Below, one piece after another: positions 47,946 to 60,179 of a DNA stretch of 64,000 nucleotides (position 1 is its first letter; each line of letters starts with the position of its first letter). Both the position numbers and the translations under genes were made by a program. Source of the DNA: Morella rubra (Eukaryota > Streptophyta > Magnoliopsida > Fagales > Myricaceae); the NCBI GenBank assembly GCA_003952965.2, contig CM025849.1, forward strand, positions 13,928,334 through 13,992,333, written 5' to 3'. Under the pieces are notes generated by a model. The model ran no database searches, had not been told where the DNA came from, and was given only the letters and a program-made list of their open reading frames with translations.

Positions 47946-49328
47946 ATGAAAGAAACCATAGTGTTGTATCCTGCTCCTGCCTTCCACCACATTGTCTCCA
48001 TGGTAGAAGTAGGAAAGCTAATCCTACAACATCATCCCAACTTCTCCTTAACCATCCTAGTCGGGACCATGCCTTCAGACACACCCACCGCTAACTCATA
48101 CATCGACAACATCTCCAAGACTAATCTTCCCATCTCCTTCCTCTCCCTACCCTCAATCCCAGCAGCCTCAGCGTTCGAGTTCATGCGCCTTATCGTTCAC
48201 CATGCCCTCGATGCCCTCCGAACCCTGTACCTGTCCTCCTCCGTCCTTGCTCTAGTTACCTCCGGCTTCCTCTTCTCTGATTATGATCTCAACGTCCCAA
48301 TTTACTTCTACTTCTCCTCTTGTGCCGCTTCTCTCTCCACCCTTCTGTACTTGCCGACCATCCACAATCAAACCACAGAAAGCTTCAAGGACCTCAACGA
48401 TACTTTCTTCCACATTCCTGGACTACCACCCATCAAAGCCTCGCTCATGCCTCAACCCCTGCTCCAGCGAGACGACCCTGTTTACCAATATTTCCTTGAC
48501 TTTGCCTCCTTCCTACCCAAGTCGAAAGGGATCATCATAAATACGTTTGATTCACTCGAGCCACGTGCAATCAGAGCCATAGCCGATGGTGCTTGTGTCC
48601 CAAATGGTGTAACCCCAGCAATATACTCCATTGGGCCATTGATCACAGATGCCAAAGATCGGGCCGGAGCCTCAAACGAATCTTTGGCATGGTTAGATGC
48701 GCAGCCAAACAGAAGCGTTGTGTTCTTGTGCTTCGGTAGTAAAGGTACATTTTCGGAAGTCCAGATTGAAAAGATTGCCTACGGGTTGGAGAGGAGTAAC
48801 CAGAGATTCTTGTGGGTGGTCAAGAGTCCGAAGGGTCCAACTACAGAACCCAACCTGGAGGAGCTATTGCCAAAAGGGTTTTTGGAGAGGACCAAAGAAA
48901 GGGGTTTTGTGGTCAAGTCTTGGGCTCCACAAAATGCTATTCTACGCCATGAATCTGTTGGCGGGTTCGTGACACACTGTGGATGGAACTCGGTGCTAGA
49001 AGCAGTTAGTTATGGTGTGCCCATGGTGGCATGGCCGTTGTACGCTGAGCAGCATTTGAATGCTACAGTTTTAGTGGAGGAAATGAAGCTGGCACTACCC
49101 ATTCATATGGCAACATCTTCCAAGGGATCAGGAGAGGAAGAAGGGGTAGCGACTGCAGAGGAGGTGGAAAAGAGCTTGAGAGAATTGATGGAGCTGGAGG
49201 AAGGGAAAGTGCTGAGAAAGCGGAGTCTAGAGATAAGGGCAATGGCCATGGCGGCTTGGACAACTGGTGGGTCGTCCTTCACGGCCTTTTCAAAGTTGGC
49301 GGCTTCTTTGAAGCAAGGACTCTACTGA
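47946..49328 (+). CDS. UDP-sugar glycosyltransferase, UGT88-like (460 aa, intronless)
   Basis: Family 1 glycosyltransferase, cytosolic, which would transfer glucose from UDP-glucose to a small phenolic such as a flavonoid or dihydrochalcone. The N-terminus KETIVLYPAPAFHHIVSMVE places the catalytic His at residue 14 or 15. VVFLCFGSKGTFSEVQIEKI is at the domain hinge. The PSPG sugar-nucleotide box spans 326-369 (WAPQNAILRHESVGGFVTHC ... AWPLYAEQ), ending in the Gln expected for glucose. Length is normal for the family. Odd point: the usual acidic residue after the ALV motif (partner of the catalytic His) is replaced in ALVTSGFLFSDYDLNVP at about 102-118, which also looks shortened. Starts 476 bp after the TOL stop. 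Confidence 0.9.
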   Translation: MKETIVLYPAPAFHHIVSMVEVGKLILQHHPNFSLTILVGTMPSDTPTANSYIDNISKTNLPISFLSLPSIPAASAFEFMRLIVHHALDALRTLYLSSSVLALVTSGFLFSDYDLNVPIYFYFSSCAASLSTLLYLPTIHNQTTESFKDLNDTFFHIPGLPPIKASLMPQPLLQRDDPVYQYFLDFASFLPKSKGIIINTFDSLEPRAIRAIADGACVPNGVTPAIYSIGPLITDAKDRAGASNESLAWLDAQPNRSVVFLCFGSKGTFSEVQIEKIAYGLERSNQRFLWVVKSPKGPTTEPNLEELLPKGFLERTKERGFVVKSWAPQNAILRHESVGGFVTHCGWNSVLEAVSYGVPMVAWPLYAEQHLNATVLVEEMKLALPIHMATSSKGSGEEEGVATAEEVEKSLRELMELEEGKVLRKRSLEIRAMAMAAWTTGGSSFTAFSKLAASLKQGLY

Positions 49329-51245
49329 TATAATATTTGACTTGTGGCTTTTGGACTTGTTCGCTGATTTTGCTTTTATAGGGGGCTTTCATGTAACCAT
49401 GGGTGACTGACTATGTCAGGTACCGAAAGACATAAAGTCCGATGCTCAGGAAAACAAGTAATAATAATTCCCGAATTTTTTTCCTTTTTCCGTGATTTTT
49501 TTTTCTTATCCTAGAAGTACGTTACTCAATGGGGGCTCATTCCTTATTAACCGTCTCTTTTGTGTTAAAGACAATTGATTGGGCCACAGCCCACCCATAA
49601 GGGAAAAATCGACCTCCTGATTCGGTTTTCCCCCTTAACCGACCATCGAACCAAGGCGGTCAGTTTCTCCAATTTTTCTAACCGATCGCCAAATTGAAGG
49701 AGGAGCACAGAACCCGCCGGACCAACCAGATTCGATCGAGCATCGGTTGTCGGTGTGTTGCTAAGTGCTGCAGTGGATCATGCAAAGCTCAAAAGCTTTG
49801 TTTGGTCGATCCAGCCGCCATACCTATATGGATGCTGCCATAGTGCCATGTAGTCTCGACCAAACCGCGGCCTTCTCGGCCCAGCTCTAATTCGAATGAT
49901 ATAGGCAAGTTGTTGATTTGGCTAGTGGCTTCAGCGGCCTGGACGCATCAATAGCTTGCTAACCAACGCAACAGTGGAGCGTAACAACTGCACCAAATTA
50001 GGAACTTTGATTATGAAAATTCTTATGCTAAGGGGGGCAAAAGAACTGAAAGGAAAAAAAAAAAAATCCGTCGCACGAATTAAGTTGCGGCTTTTCCAAG
50101 GCCCAAATATGAGTCTCCAAGTGTTGTCTGGGATACCTCCTGACAAAAACCTGATTGGGCCCTACATTGGGTTACTCAAGAGCCAAATGGGCCGTCAAAG
50201 CTGCCTTGTCCAATGTCATCACGGTAGAATTAGATACAGTAGTGGGCTCCTCTGCCCACACCCTGGCCTCCGAGGTCGAGGACTCGAGGGGCTAAAAGGG
50301 GCAGATCTGCCCCTTTCCACCGGTGGGGACTGGGAGTCTGGGAGTACCCTCACCGCCATATTTTTTTCTTTTTAATCTTATATTGTTTAGGTTTTTTTCT
50401 TTGTGCCATCCTAATTTCAGTTTTTGAAATCTTTTTTGTTCTCTTTGATTTGGTAATTATATTTTGATTAAGATTTAAATTTTTTGTTATTCAATTTTTT
50501 GTTTTAGACTTTAATTATATTTTTAGAGTTTTTTCCAACGTGAACATCTATATAACCACTTACTGTTTCCTTCACCCGGTTGATGGAAGAAAGAGAAAAG
50601 AAAAAAGGAGGGGGGGGTTGCTCAAAAAATGTAGATCCATGAACTAAAAAAAATACAAGCACGGATCTGAAACCAATATGACCAAAAAGTATAGGAAGGT
50701 TTTGACATATATTTCCCTTTTGTTTTTCCGACAAATAGGTATTTAGCCTTAATATTGAGAACTGCCAAGTACTTTGTCTACACTCAATCAACTTAAAGAA
50801 ATTTATGTAACTTTAAGAAATTTTGGATTTTTTCCGACCTCTTTCTAATATATATTTTTAGATTATATCTTTATTTCTCGAAGTTTATTTAAATTGTACA
50901 TCAAAGAATATTTTTATAAGACCCTACTTACAAAGAACTCACATTCTTAACCAATATAAGACTTATAGACAATTTATATTCTAACAAAAACAAATGGTTA
51001 CGTACAGTAGTGAGATTCAAGTGAAATGAACAAGCTGCTTTATAATTCAATCAACAAGCATAAAATTAGTAGAAAAATAATACATGGTTTTGAGCAAAAA
51101 CAACCCAGATGACTATTAATTAGTACAATATTACCGATGGAGATCGAAACTTATATAACTTCTTTTGAAGATTCTTGTCTTGTTTTTGAGTTTTGAAAGT
51201 GTGCAATGGGCAAGCTCCGAGATTAGCACTCTCTTAATTTGCGGG
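49329..51245. other. Intergenic, repeat-rich, downstream of desaturase A
   Basis: No supported gene. The stretch 49795-49885 (CGATCCAGCC, then ACCAAACCGCGGCC) recurs at 55890-55955, so it belongs to the desaturase duplication unit. An LTR-like fragment ending CTAACA is near 50890-50985, related to the 855-1047 family. Confidence 0.45.
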
Positions 51246-52756
51246 CTACACCTCCCGACCACAAATCCAGCTGAAAGGAATGGGGGGGGGGGGGGGGGGG
51301 GGGGGGGGGGTCCTTTTTCAGCTTTTGCCATGCCTCTCTCCTCTAGCCGCTTCATCTTTCCAAGTAATCCGCAGACATAGTCTTGGACTTCTCGTCCCTC
51401 GCTCGAAAGTCCAGTTAGCTTCTCCACCTTCCATTTGGCGACCAAATGTGCAAATACTCCCATGTAGTCCCTGGCCGTGTACACCCCAATCCGAGAGGCA
51501 ATGCTTGTAAAGTGATCGAAAAGACGTTCATCCTAGCCATCGTACATTAAGTGGGCTGGCATTGCAATTTTTTTCCTCATCATCTAGGCAAAGGCGATGA
51601 CGGTCTCACTCGGATCCAACTCAAAAAGCTTTTCGACTATTTCGGTGTAGGCAATTTCATGGCGCTTCTCATCTGCAGCAATGGTGCCACATATTTGAGC
51701 AAGCTTTTCTTCCCCATACTTGATGGCCAGCCTAGCTGTATTACCATGGGAGAAAAACGTTGCTCTTTCTTGGAATGACGTGTAGATTGTAATCAGGTAA
51801 GGATTTGTCCCCGTGCCTACATCCTAAGAGAAAAGAGACAATATTAACTTGTTAGTTGATCATCACTGTGACCATTTACTTGAATAGAGTACCCCTTACA
51901 AAATGATCATTCAAGAAAATTAATTTAATCGATGTACCTTAATAAAGTACGAGGATCTGTTTAAACAAGGTATCAAAGAAGTGAAGATTTAAAGAATATC
52001 TCGACTAAACCATGACATAACATGCTAGAGTTATTTAGGCTCCGACTAAATTAACATGCATTGACATAAGATATAGTCACCACTAACATAGGAATATAAA
52101 GCTATCGAGTGGCAGGACATATAGAGCTGGAAACTGGAAAGTGACTAATAAAAAGTTAAGGTAAATACTATAATAGGTTTGCGGCATATTATCTCACCAA
52201 TCTCGACCGAATTAGATAGTGCATTGTCTTCTCTATTTCTTTCATGTCCACCCTCCCTGAAAGGTAGAGGTACCTGTTTAGAAGATCGTCGTGCCTATTT
52301 TCTTCAGCACTCCATCTCCTTGCCCATGTTGCCCAAGGCATGTCATCGACTCTAGTTTGGTCGCGATAGATGTCCGAACCATTGTGACGAGTTTGGTAAG
52401 TTAGAAGAGCTTCTTCAGTGACCATGTCCCACTAAGATGACGAAATAGTTGTTAGGAAGTTCCTTTGATCTCAGCCTCAAATCCTTAACTTGATCAAAAA
52501 ATCCGTCGGAGGTAGGATCTGGCAAAAAGTCTTGTGATTGCCCTGACTTCTCAACCGGTTTCAAGTAAGTAACAAGGTTGTTTCGAGCCCAATCCTCCAT
52601 GGACTTAAATACTTCGTCCTTTTTTGGTGGCATGGTGGTGGCAGCCAATGCCATGGAGAACGTGGGAGATCTCATGAGGCTGGATTTTCGTGGGCGAGAA
52701 AAAGAAGGCAGCTTCGTAGGTTGAGAAGCCAAAAGATTCACGACTTGGAGGGCCAT
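51246..52756 (-). pseudogene. Stearoyl-ACP desaturase-like gene, copy A (broken)
   Basis: Plastid acyl-ACP desaturase, a soluble di-iron enzyme that puts a double bond into acyl chains on acyl carrier protein. Exons: 52198-52756 (transit peptide to [20 protein letters not shown]) and 51246-51823 (EKRH half, stop at 51246). Damage: one base lost near 52427; two stops in exon 2's partner, at the Glu of the AEMMRKK motif and in YDGHDER; Gly to Asp just after the iron-binding EENRH; and a 29-base G run (51282-51310) near the C-terminus, where copies B and C have only three to five G. Copy A keeps its ATG and upstream region, unlike B. Probably a pseudogene. Confidence 0.85.
51282..51310. repeat. 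Poly-G tract, 29 bases
   Basis: An unbroken G run where the paralogues at 56570 and 62545 read AATAGGGAGTCC and AATAGGGGGTCC. Confidence 0.95.
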
Positions 52757-53560
52757 TTTCTTTGGTCTCTCTTAACTTTCTCTTTTGAGGTGTCCCCATT
52801 GATGAGGAGAGAAATGCTTTCTCTTTTGAGCTGCCCGTACATAAGAGAGGAGTGAAATGCTTCATTTATAACAAAATCATTCCCCCTCCCTCCCTCCTCT
52901 CGCAAGCGTAAAAGATTCATAAAATTTAATTTTGTTGGTTTTTTTGGGGTTTTTTTTTTAAGTTGAACATGCACACAAAACCTTCAATCACATCTTTGTT
53001 CTTAATCTTACTTAGCTTCTTCTATCTTCTATTGGAATTTCCTTTTCTTCTTTCTCAAATGAAGTCGCAGGGGAATCCAAGACAAAAAGAAAATATCTTT
53101 TGAAGTGAACATTTTGATCAACCTAAACCTGCCCAAGTTTGTGTTTCACCATATACCACTTTGTACAGCGCAGCTTTGCTAGCAAATATCTGCGCCAATT
53201 AGCATTGCATGCTTTCCTCTTGCCGGACGCTCTTAATTATTAATCATGAAAGTGAGAGCCACTTCCTCCGTTATTGGATATATATATATATATATATGTG
53301 CTTTTGGCCTCGTGTACTTTTGGAATATATTAATTTAGTAGAAGCTTTACCAGTATTGTTTCCTCTGCCAATGGTATTTCAGATTCTTCCCACGTTACAG
53401 CAACTAGACCCTGATGTGGTTCCATCAACTCTGGTATATATAATTGTTTGTCGTACGTGTTCTCTGACGGCCATTGGTACATATAGTGCTATTCAAATAA
53501 CATTTTCTTCTTGGACGCGGTCGTCAACCATGTCGTTTTCTATCGATCCAAATTCTAACT
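52757..53560 (-). promoter_or_regulatory. 5' flank of desaturase A, absent from copy B
   Basis: Includes a probable leader with several short upstream frames. Its right end (AATTCTAACTGAAAATTG at about 53553) is joined directly to the start codon position in copy B. An AT repeat lies at 53278-53297. The plus frame at 53209-53562 shows no domain. Confidence 0.5.
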
Positions 53561-54245
53561 GAAAATTGTCAAATTAAATCATTAGAATAAAAACGGTAGG
53601 ATAAATTAAGTATTAAAGTCAACTAGCTGCAGGGTACGTAGCTGTTTCGTGTCCTATACGTGAGGTAGTATATACTCCTCATAATTCAGATGGGCATTGG
53701 TCTTAATTTATAACGAGTTTTGTCGATATTAATAGCCCACTATGGCTGTTAGCGGGTCCTCGTTGAATTTTGTATGTTAGGAATATATTAATATAAGTTT
53801 TCGTAAGAGATATGCAAATAAACACTTTTTTCGTAAATTTCATTTGGAATTAAAACCTTAATTTGGTAAATTGGTAAATAATGATTGTCTGGAGAGGTTT
53901 TCTTTATTTTCCTGTTATAGGGGAGTAAAAAGAGTACTCCGCACCTATAAGTCACGAATCTCTAACTTTCCAAATAATCTTAGATGAATATATTGAATAT
54001 ACATATGAGAGTGTAAAAAGATGGCTTAAATGCACTCTATACCCATATGGTATGCGCAAATTGCAAATATGCTCCTGTGGTAAATCAAGTCGTTTTTATA
54101 CTCCCGTTGTAAAACTTGAATTTACAATATGCCCCTTTATTCGTGTCAGCACCAATCAAATAACACCACATCAGCACTTACCGTTAGATTTTCAAATTTT
54201 TGATAAGTTTATTTTTTTATTTTTATTAAGTAAAATAAAAATTCC

Positions 54246-54268
54246 GGGGGGGGGGGGGGGGGGGGGGG
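54246..54268. repeat. Poly-G tract, 23 bases
   Basis: Second long unbroken G run in the window, 2.9 kb from the first. The region around it is AT-rich. Confidence 0.95.
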
Positions 54269-54296
54269 CTGCAAACCTATTAGTAAAATAACAATT

Positions 54297-54466
54297 GAGA
54301 GCCTTAGGCAGCCGCCTAGGCTACCTATGCTCAGAGACGCCCCTGGTGTGGTGTGGTCCAAGATGATCTAGGAAACAAGCTGCACGTGAGAGCCTTAGGC
54401 ATAGACCTATGCTCAGAGACGCCCCTGGTGTGGTGTGGTCCAAGATGATCTAGGAAACAAGCTGCA
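54297..54466. repeat. Tandem direct repeat, two units (91 and 79 bp)
   Basis: Unit 1 (54297-54387) and unit 2 (54388-54466) both run from GAGAGCCTTAGGCA to GGAAACAAGCTGCA. Unit 2 lacks about 12 bp of the CAGCCGCCTAGG part. The B unit upstream (58630-58675) has only a single diverged version. Confidence 0.9.
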
Positions 54467-55089
54467 AAATATTTTTGTTCAAGAGTGAGTGGAGTAATGT
54501 GGTGGTAGACTCACACGTGAAGGGATGAATATTGTTGAGAATGCGCACATGTGAAAGGGTAAAGATATTGAGTCTCACATTAGAAAGAGATCACAAGTGT
54601 GGGTGCTTATAAATATATTATAGTTGGGTCTAAACTCATAAATTTAGCTTTTAGTTTGGGTGGTGTCTCTACATGTTATATGATGAGCCTACTAGAAAAC
54701 TCCCAGTCTTATCAAAAGCAAAAAATAAATAATAAATTTTGATAGTTGAAACAAAATTGATATTTTTTACTCAAAAATGGCATTTGCGCCATAATTAATT
54801 AGGGGAACAAAGTCAAGATTTAAAATGTAGTCAGCTTAGAAAAATATTTAGTGTTTTCAAAAAGTAAACTGATGCTACTTCCCATTATCTAATAAAGCTG
54901 GTGTGTGACGATAAAAAAAAAAAAAGTATTACTACCTCCACTTCAATTTAAAAATTAATAACAAAGAAAAAGAAAGCGATTTCAAGAACAACCTCCACTA
55001 TTTTGCCTTTAGTTAGTGATGTTAAGTGGTTGTACACACAGATTTAGAAAAAAAAAGCAAGTGGTACGTACGTAGCCTATGTTAAACTT

Positions 55090-56536
55090 GACAGACAGAT
55101 GGATGTATCCCTGTGTTATGAGTAGGGTTGTAAACCAGCCGATTAGTGTATGTTCAAACTCGGCTCGTTTAATACATATAAGAACTGGAGCTCGGCTCCA
55201 GTTCGAAAACTCTTGTTCGAACTTAGCTCGCTAAATTTTAAATAAATTTGAGCTCGGCTCAAGCTCGACACAAAACAAACAAACGAGTTCAGTTCAACTC
55301 GAGCTTGTTTTTTAGTTTTGAAGCTAGGGAAAACCTTTCCAAGATTTGAAATTACCATACATAATTTTGATTTGTGATCATTACAACAACAATAACTAAA
55401 TGATCTAATCTACTGCTTAGTAAAATAAACGATAATACGTACTAACCAATATAAGTGTTCTAGAAAATAATAGGGTATTTTCCATTCTATACGTTCAGGC
55501 TTTCACAAAAAAAAAAAGTGGCCTGCAAAACATCAATATCATAATTACATGGTAATGAGAACACCTTATCCCCAATCAAGCATTCAAAAAACACTACAAG
55601 CTAATAATTTTTCTACCAAGTCATGAGTATATGTCAAACACATAATCAAGAACACTTAGTAACATAAATAAATTTTTATGCTTATATATAAAAAATGGCA
55701 CATACATATATACATTTTATAATGTAACTTAACATGATAATATCATAAAAATTTAATATAAACCATAACACATGCATATACATAAGTAAATAGGCTCTAT
55801 AGATATATAAATGTTACTAATTACTAAATATAAGGTAATAGTGTATACCTAAACATATTCATAGCAATACAAGTATACTATCTATATGTTCGGTCGATCC
55901 AGCCCCATACCAATGCACACTGCCGTGTAGTCTAGACCAAACCGCGGCCGCTTCTCCGCCAACTTGTTTAGGCTGCCATGTTGTGGCAGACTACATAAGT
56001 CACGTTAGGGAAGATGTTTTTTTTTTTTTTTATACACAGACAGAGTTAGCGTAGATCATTAAACTAAAGAAATAGAATCAAGGGTCTTCAAAATAGAGAA
56101 TGTATTAGAAAGTTTTGACATATTTCCTTTTCATTTACCGATAAATAGGTATTTATCAGTAGTATTGGTAACTGCTAAGAACTTCGTCTAACTTAAAGAA
56201 ATTCTGGATTTTTTTGGACCTCAGACGATGCTGAGATGTATTTCTAAGCTCAAGGATGAGTAGAACTGTCCATACCCCCATAACGTTACAAAACAAACGG
56301 ATAGTAGCTAGTGACATTCAAGTGAAATGAACAAGCAATTTATTCAATCAACAAGCATAAAAGTACAAACATAGTACATAGTTTTTAATTAGCAAAAACA
56401 ACCCAGATGAGTACTACTATTACAATATTAATTACAGAAGGAGGGGGAGCAGTTTCTGTTCGCATGCATCTTGTTTTCGAGTTTTGTAAGATGGTGCAAT
56501 TGGCAAGCTTAAAGATTAGCACTCTTAATTTGCGGG
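55090..56536. other. Intergenic between desaturase A and B
   Basis: The segment 55130-55330 is rich in GAGCTCGG/CCGAGCTC-type motifs, similar to hAT or MULE terminal regions, but no matching second end was found. 55890-55955 repeats 49795-49885. Otherwise AT-rich with no gene. Confidence 0.4.
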
Positions 56537-58020
56537 CTACAACTCCCGACCACAAATCCAGCTGAAAGGAATAGGGAGTCCTTTTTCAGCTTTTGCTATG
56601 CCTCTCTCCTCTAGCCGCTTCATCTTTCCAAGTAATCCGCAGACAAAGTCTTGTGCTTCTCGTCCCTCGCTCGAAAGTCCAGTTAGCTTCTCCACCTTCC
56701 ATTTGGCGACCAAATGTGCAAATACTGCCATGTAGTCCCTGGCCGTGTACACCCCAATTCGAGAGGCAACGCTTGTACAGTGATCGAAAAGACGTTCATC
56801 ATGGCCATCGTACATCAAGTGGGCCGGCATTGCTATTTTCTTTCTCATCATCTCGGCGAAGGCGATGATAGTCTCACTAGGATCCAACTCGAAAAGCTTT
56901 TTGATTATTTCGGTGTAGGCAATTTCATGGCGCTTCTCATCTGAGGCAATCGTACCACATATTTGGACAACCTTTTCTTCCCCATACTTCATGGCCAACC
57001 TGGCTGTATTACCATGGGAGATAAACGTAGCTCTTTCTTGGAATGACGTGTAGATTGTAATCAGATAAGGATTAGTCCCGGTGCTGACATCCTAAGGGAA
57101 AAGAGACATTAACAGCTAGTTAGTTGATCATCACTGTGACCATTTACTTGAATATAGTACCCTTTACAGAATGATAATTCAAGAAAATTAATTTGATCGA
57201 TGTACCTTAATAAAGTACGTACAATGGTCTGTTTAAACAAGGTATCAAAGAAGTGAAGATTTAAAGAATATCTGGACTAAATCTTGACATAACATACTAG
57301 AGTTAATTAGACCCCGACTAAATTAACATGCATTGACCTGAGATTTTGTCACCACTAACACAGGAATATAAAGTTAGCAGTGGAAGACATATGGAGCTGG
57401 AAAGTGAAGAATAAAAAGTTAGGTAAATACTATAATAGGTTTGCAGCATATCTCACCAGTCCGGACCAAATCAAATAATGTGTTGTCTTCTCTATTTCTT
57501 TCATATCCATCCGTCCTGAAAGGTAGAGGTACCTGTTGAGAAGATCCCCGTGCCTATTTTCTTCTGCACTCCATCCCCTTGCCCATGTTGCCCAAGGCGT
57601 CTCATCAACTCCAGTTTGGTCCCGACAGATGTCCGAACCATTGAGATGAGCTTGGTAAGTTGGAAGAGCTTCTTCAATGACCATATCGCCCACTAAGACG
57701 ACGAAATAGTCGTCTGGAAGTTCCCTTGATCTCAGCCTCATTTCCTTAATTACTTGCTCAAAAAATCCTTTGGAGGTAGGATCTGGCAAAAAGTCTTGTA
57801 GTTGCCACGATTTCTCAACCGATTTCAAGTAAGTTATGAGGTTGTTTCGAACCCAATCCTCCATGGACTTAAATATTTCGACCTTTTCTGGTGGCATGGT
57901 GGTGGCAGCCAATGCCATGGAGAACTTGGGAGATCTCGTGAGGCTGGATTTTGGTGGGCGAGAAAAAGAAGGCAGCTTCGTAGGTTGAGAAGTGAAAACA
58001 TTCACGACTTGGAGGGCCAA
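56537..58020 (-). pseudogene. Stearoyl-ACP desaturase-like gene, copy B (start codon and promoter deleted)
   Basis: Exon 57457-58020 and exon 56537-57091 (555 bp, stop at 56537) are both fully open with a GT-AG intron. The di-iron ligands are present: [20 protein letters not shown] and [20 protein letters not shown], then [20 protein letters not shown]. The codon that is ATG in copies A and C is TTG here (58018-58020), and the sequence beyond it jumps to what lies about 800 bp upstream of copy A. So ATG, leader and proximal promoter are gone. The next Met ([10 protein letters not shown], about residue 35) would give a protein without a transit peptide. Coding quality is good, so the loss is probably recent. 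Non-functional unless a new start has been captured. Confidence 0.85.
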
Positions 58021-59480
58021 ATCCAAATTCTAACTCAAAATTGTCAAATTAAATCATTAGAATAAAAACGGTATGGTAAATTAAGTATTAAAGTCAACTA
58101 GCTGCAGGGTAGCTGTTTCGTGTACTATTATACATGAGGCTCGTCATAGTTCATGAGATGGGCGGCATTGGTCTTTCTAACAAGTTGTGCCATTACTAGC
58201 CCACGATGGCTGTCAGCGGGTCCTCATTGAATTTTGTAAGTTAGGAATTTATTAATATAAGTTTTCATAGGAAATATGCAATATAAACACTTTTTTTCCT
58301 AAATTTCATTTGGAACTAAAACCTTAATTTGGTAAACTGGTAAATAATGATTGTCTGGAGAGGTTATCTTTATTTTGCTGTTAGAGTGGAGCAAAGACTA
58401 CAACCTGTAAGTCACGAATCTCTAACTTTCGAAATAATCTTAGATAAATATATATGTTGTATATATACGTGTGAGAGTGTAAAAAAAATTCAGAGAAGTC
58501 ACAAGTGCAAGTGGTTAATATAACATTGTTAGATTCAAACATATAGGCTTAGGCTTTAGACTGAGTGATGTCCCTATGACAAAAGAAGGTCCGGTAGAAT
58601 CGGAAGGCTTTCCCACTCAAGGGTGAGTATGTTATGTGGTGTGGTCTAAGATTATCTGAAAAACAGGCTGCGAAATATTTATGTTTAAAGGTGAGTGGAG
58701 TTTTGTGATGATAGTTTCACACGTGAGTGGAAGCATATTTTTGAATATGTACATGTGAAAGGGTAAAAAACTTAAGTGTGAGTGGTTGATATAATATAGT
58801 TGAGTCTAAACTCAATAAATTTAGCTTTTAAGTTTGGTGGCGTCCTTACATTTTATATTATGAGCCTAATAGAAAACTCTCGTCTTATCAAAAGTAAAAA
58901 ATAAATAATGAATTTTGACAATTGAAACGAAATTGGTATTTTTTTACTTAAAAATGGCACTTGCTTCATAATTAATTAGGGGCATAAAGTAAAGATTTTA
59001 AGAAAAATATTTTGTGGTTTCAAAAAAGTAAGCTTATGCTACTTCCCATTATCTAATAAAGCTGGTGTGTTACGATACCAAAAAAGAAAAAGAAAAAGAA
59101 AAGAAAAGTATTACTACCTCCACTTCAATTTGACAAACAACAAAGAAAAAGAAAGCACTTCATGTACGACCTCCACTATTTTGCCATTAGTTATGGTAAG
59201 TGGTAGTCTACACAGATTTAGAAAAAAAAAAAAAAACAAGTGGTAAAAAAAATACGTACGTAGCCTACACAAGTAAAGTCGGGGAAAATGTAAAAATTGA
59301 CTGGTCATCCTTTGTTATGAGGTTCCAACAAGTTGTCTTGGACATCATTTTAATCCGCGATAGCAATTGTATATTGAAAAATAAAATTGTTTTTATTGAA
59401 GTACGAACTCAAAAATGTTTTTATTTGTGGCTTTTGTTTAGATGATTAACGCATAATCTGTCACGCAAAAAAAAAAAAAG
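58021..59480. repeat. Duplicated upstream block of the desaturase array (B unit)
   Basis: Homologous to 53560-55090 (A unit) to about 59270. No gene. It may hold LTR-type fragments, but no clean ends were seen. Confidence 0.6.
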
Positions 59481-59945
59481 AAAAAACAGCGCCTTTAGTA
59501 CAGCCGCTATCAGTAATGCCGCTACAGCCTTTTAGCCGCAGTTTTTTAAAATATGCTCTTTAACAGCATTTGGTGAATAAGCACGGCTAAAAGTATCCTT
59601 ATTGCAGCGCTTTAAGAAAAGCGTTGTACTGTTGTAGTATCTTTTACTTGTAGCAGCGATTTTTTTCAACGGCTGCAAAAAGTGAATTTATTAAACAGCT
59701 AGCTCTGCCAAAAGGGAACGATTTAGCAACACTTTTAACCAAACGCTGCAATAATTAGTACATTTAGCGGCGTTTGTTTAAAACTGTGGCAAATAGGTTT
59801 GCATGTTAGCGGCGTTCTCCAAAAAGCGCTCCGAAACTTATGATTTAGCAGCATTTCATCAATAAACGTCACTATAACCCAGTTATTTTAGAGGCGTGGA
59901 AAAACGTTGTGATAGGGACTTTTAGCAACGCTTTGGTCCCCCAGG
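59480..59945. repeat. Degenerate array of RGCRGCGTTT-type inverted motifs
   Basis: About a dozen short units such as AGCGGCGTTTGTTTAAAACT, AGCGGCGTTC and AAACGCTGCAATAA, in both orientations, spaced 40-60 bp. Repeats of this kind are common in plant DNA transposons with internal subrepeats; the family is not identified. Confidence 0.6.
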
Positions 59946-60179
59946 TTAAAGCCATTGATTGCGAGATTTCTAGCATAGAAAAGACTCCTCATGCCTACGG
60001 AGATACACATAGTTTGTCATCAACTCTTTTTCCAGCCGCAATACCTCATCGATCTGTTGGAAATGCTAGAAAAGTGCATGCACTCTATTTAACTTCCGAA
60101 TGATCTCTTTCTTAAGCATCGTCAACTTTTAGTATAATTTAAACATTGGGTACCAGGCACTTCAATCCTCTAGACCTCT

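Larger units (their letters stand above)
53560..55090. repeat. Duplicated upstream block of the desaturase array (A unit)
   Basis: Homologous to about 58027-59270 upstream of copy B: shared phrases include ATGGCTGT(T/C)AGCGGGTCCTC and ACTTCCCATTATCTAATAAA. It contains a 23-base G run and a direct repeat, listed separately. No gene. Confidence 0.65.

Noticed and set aside
51131..51484. Proline-run protein
   Set aside because: The proline run is the 29-G tract read on the minus strand within a broken desaturase.
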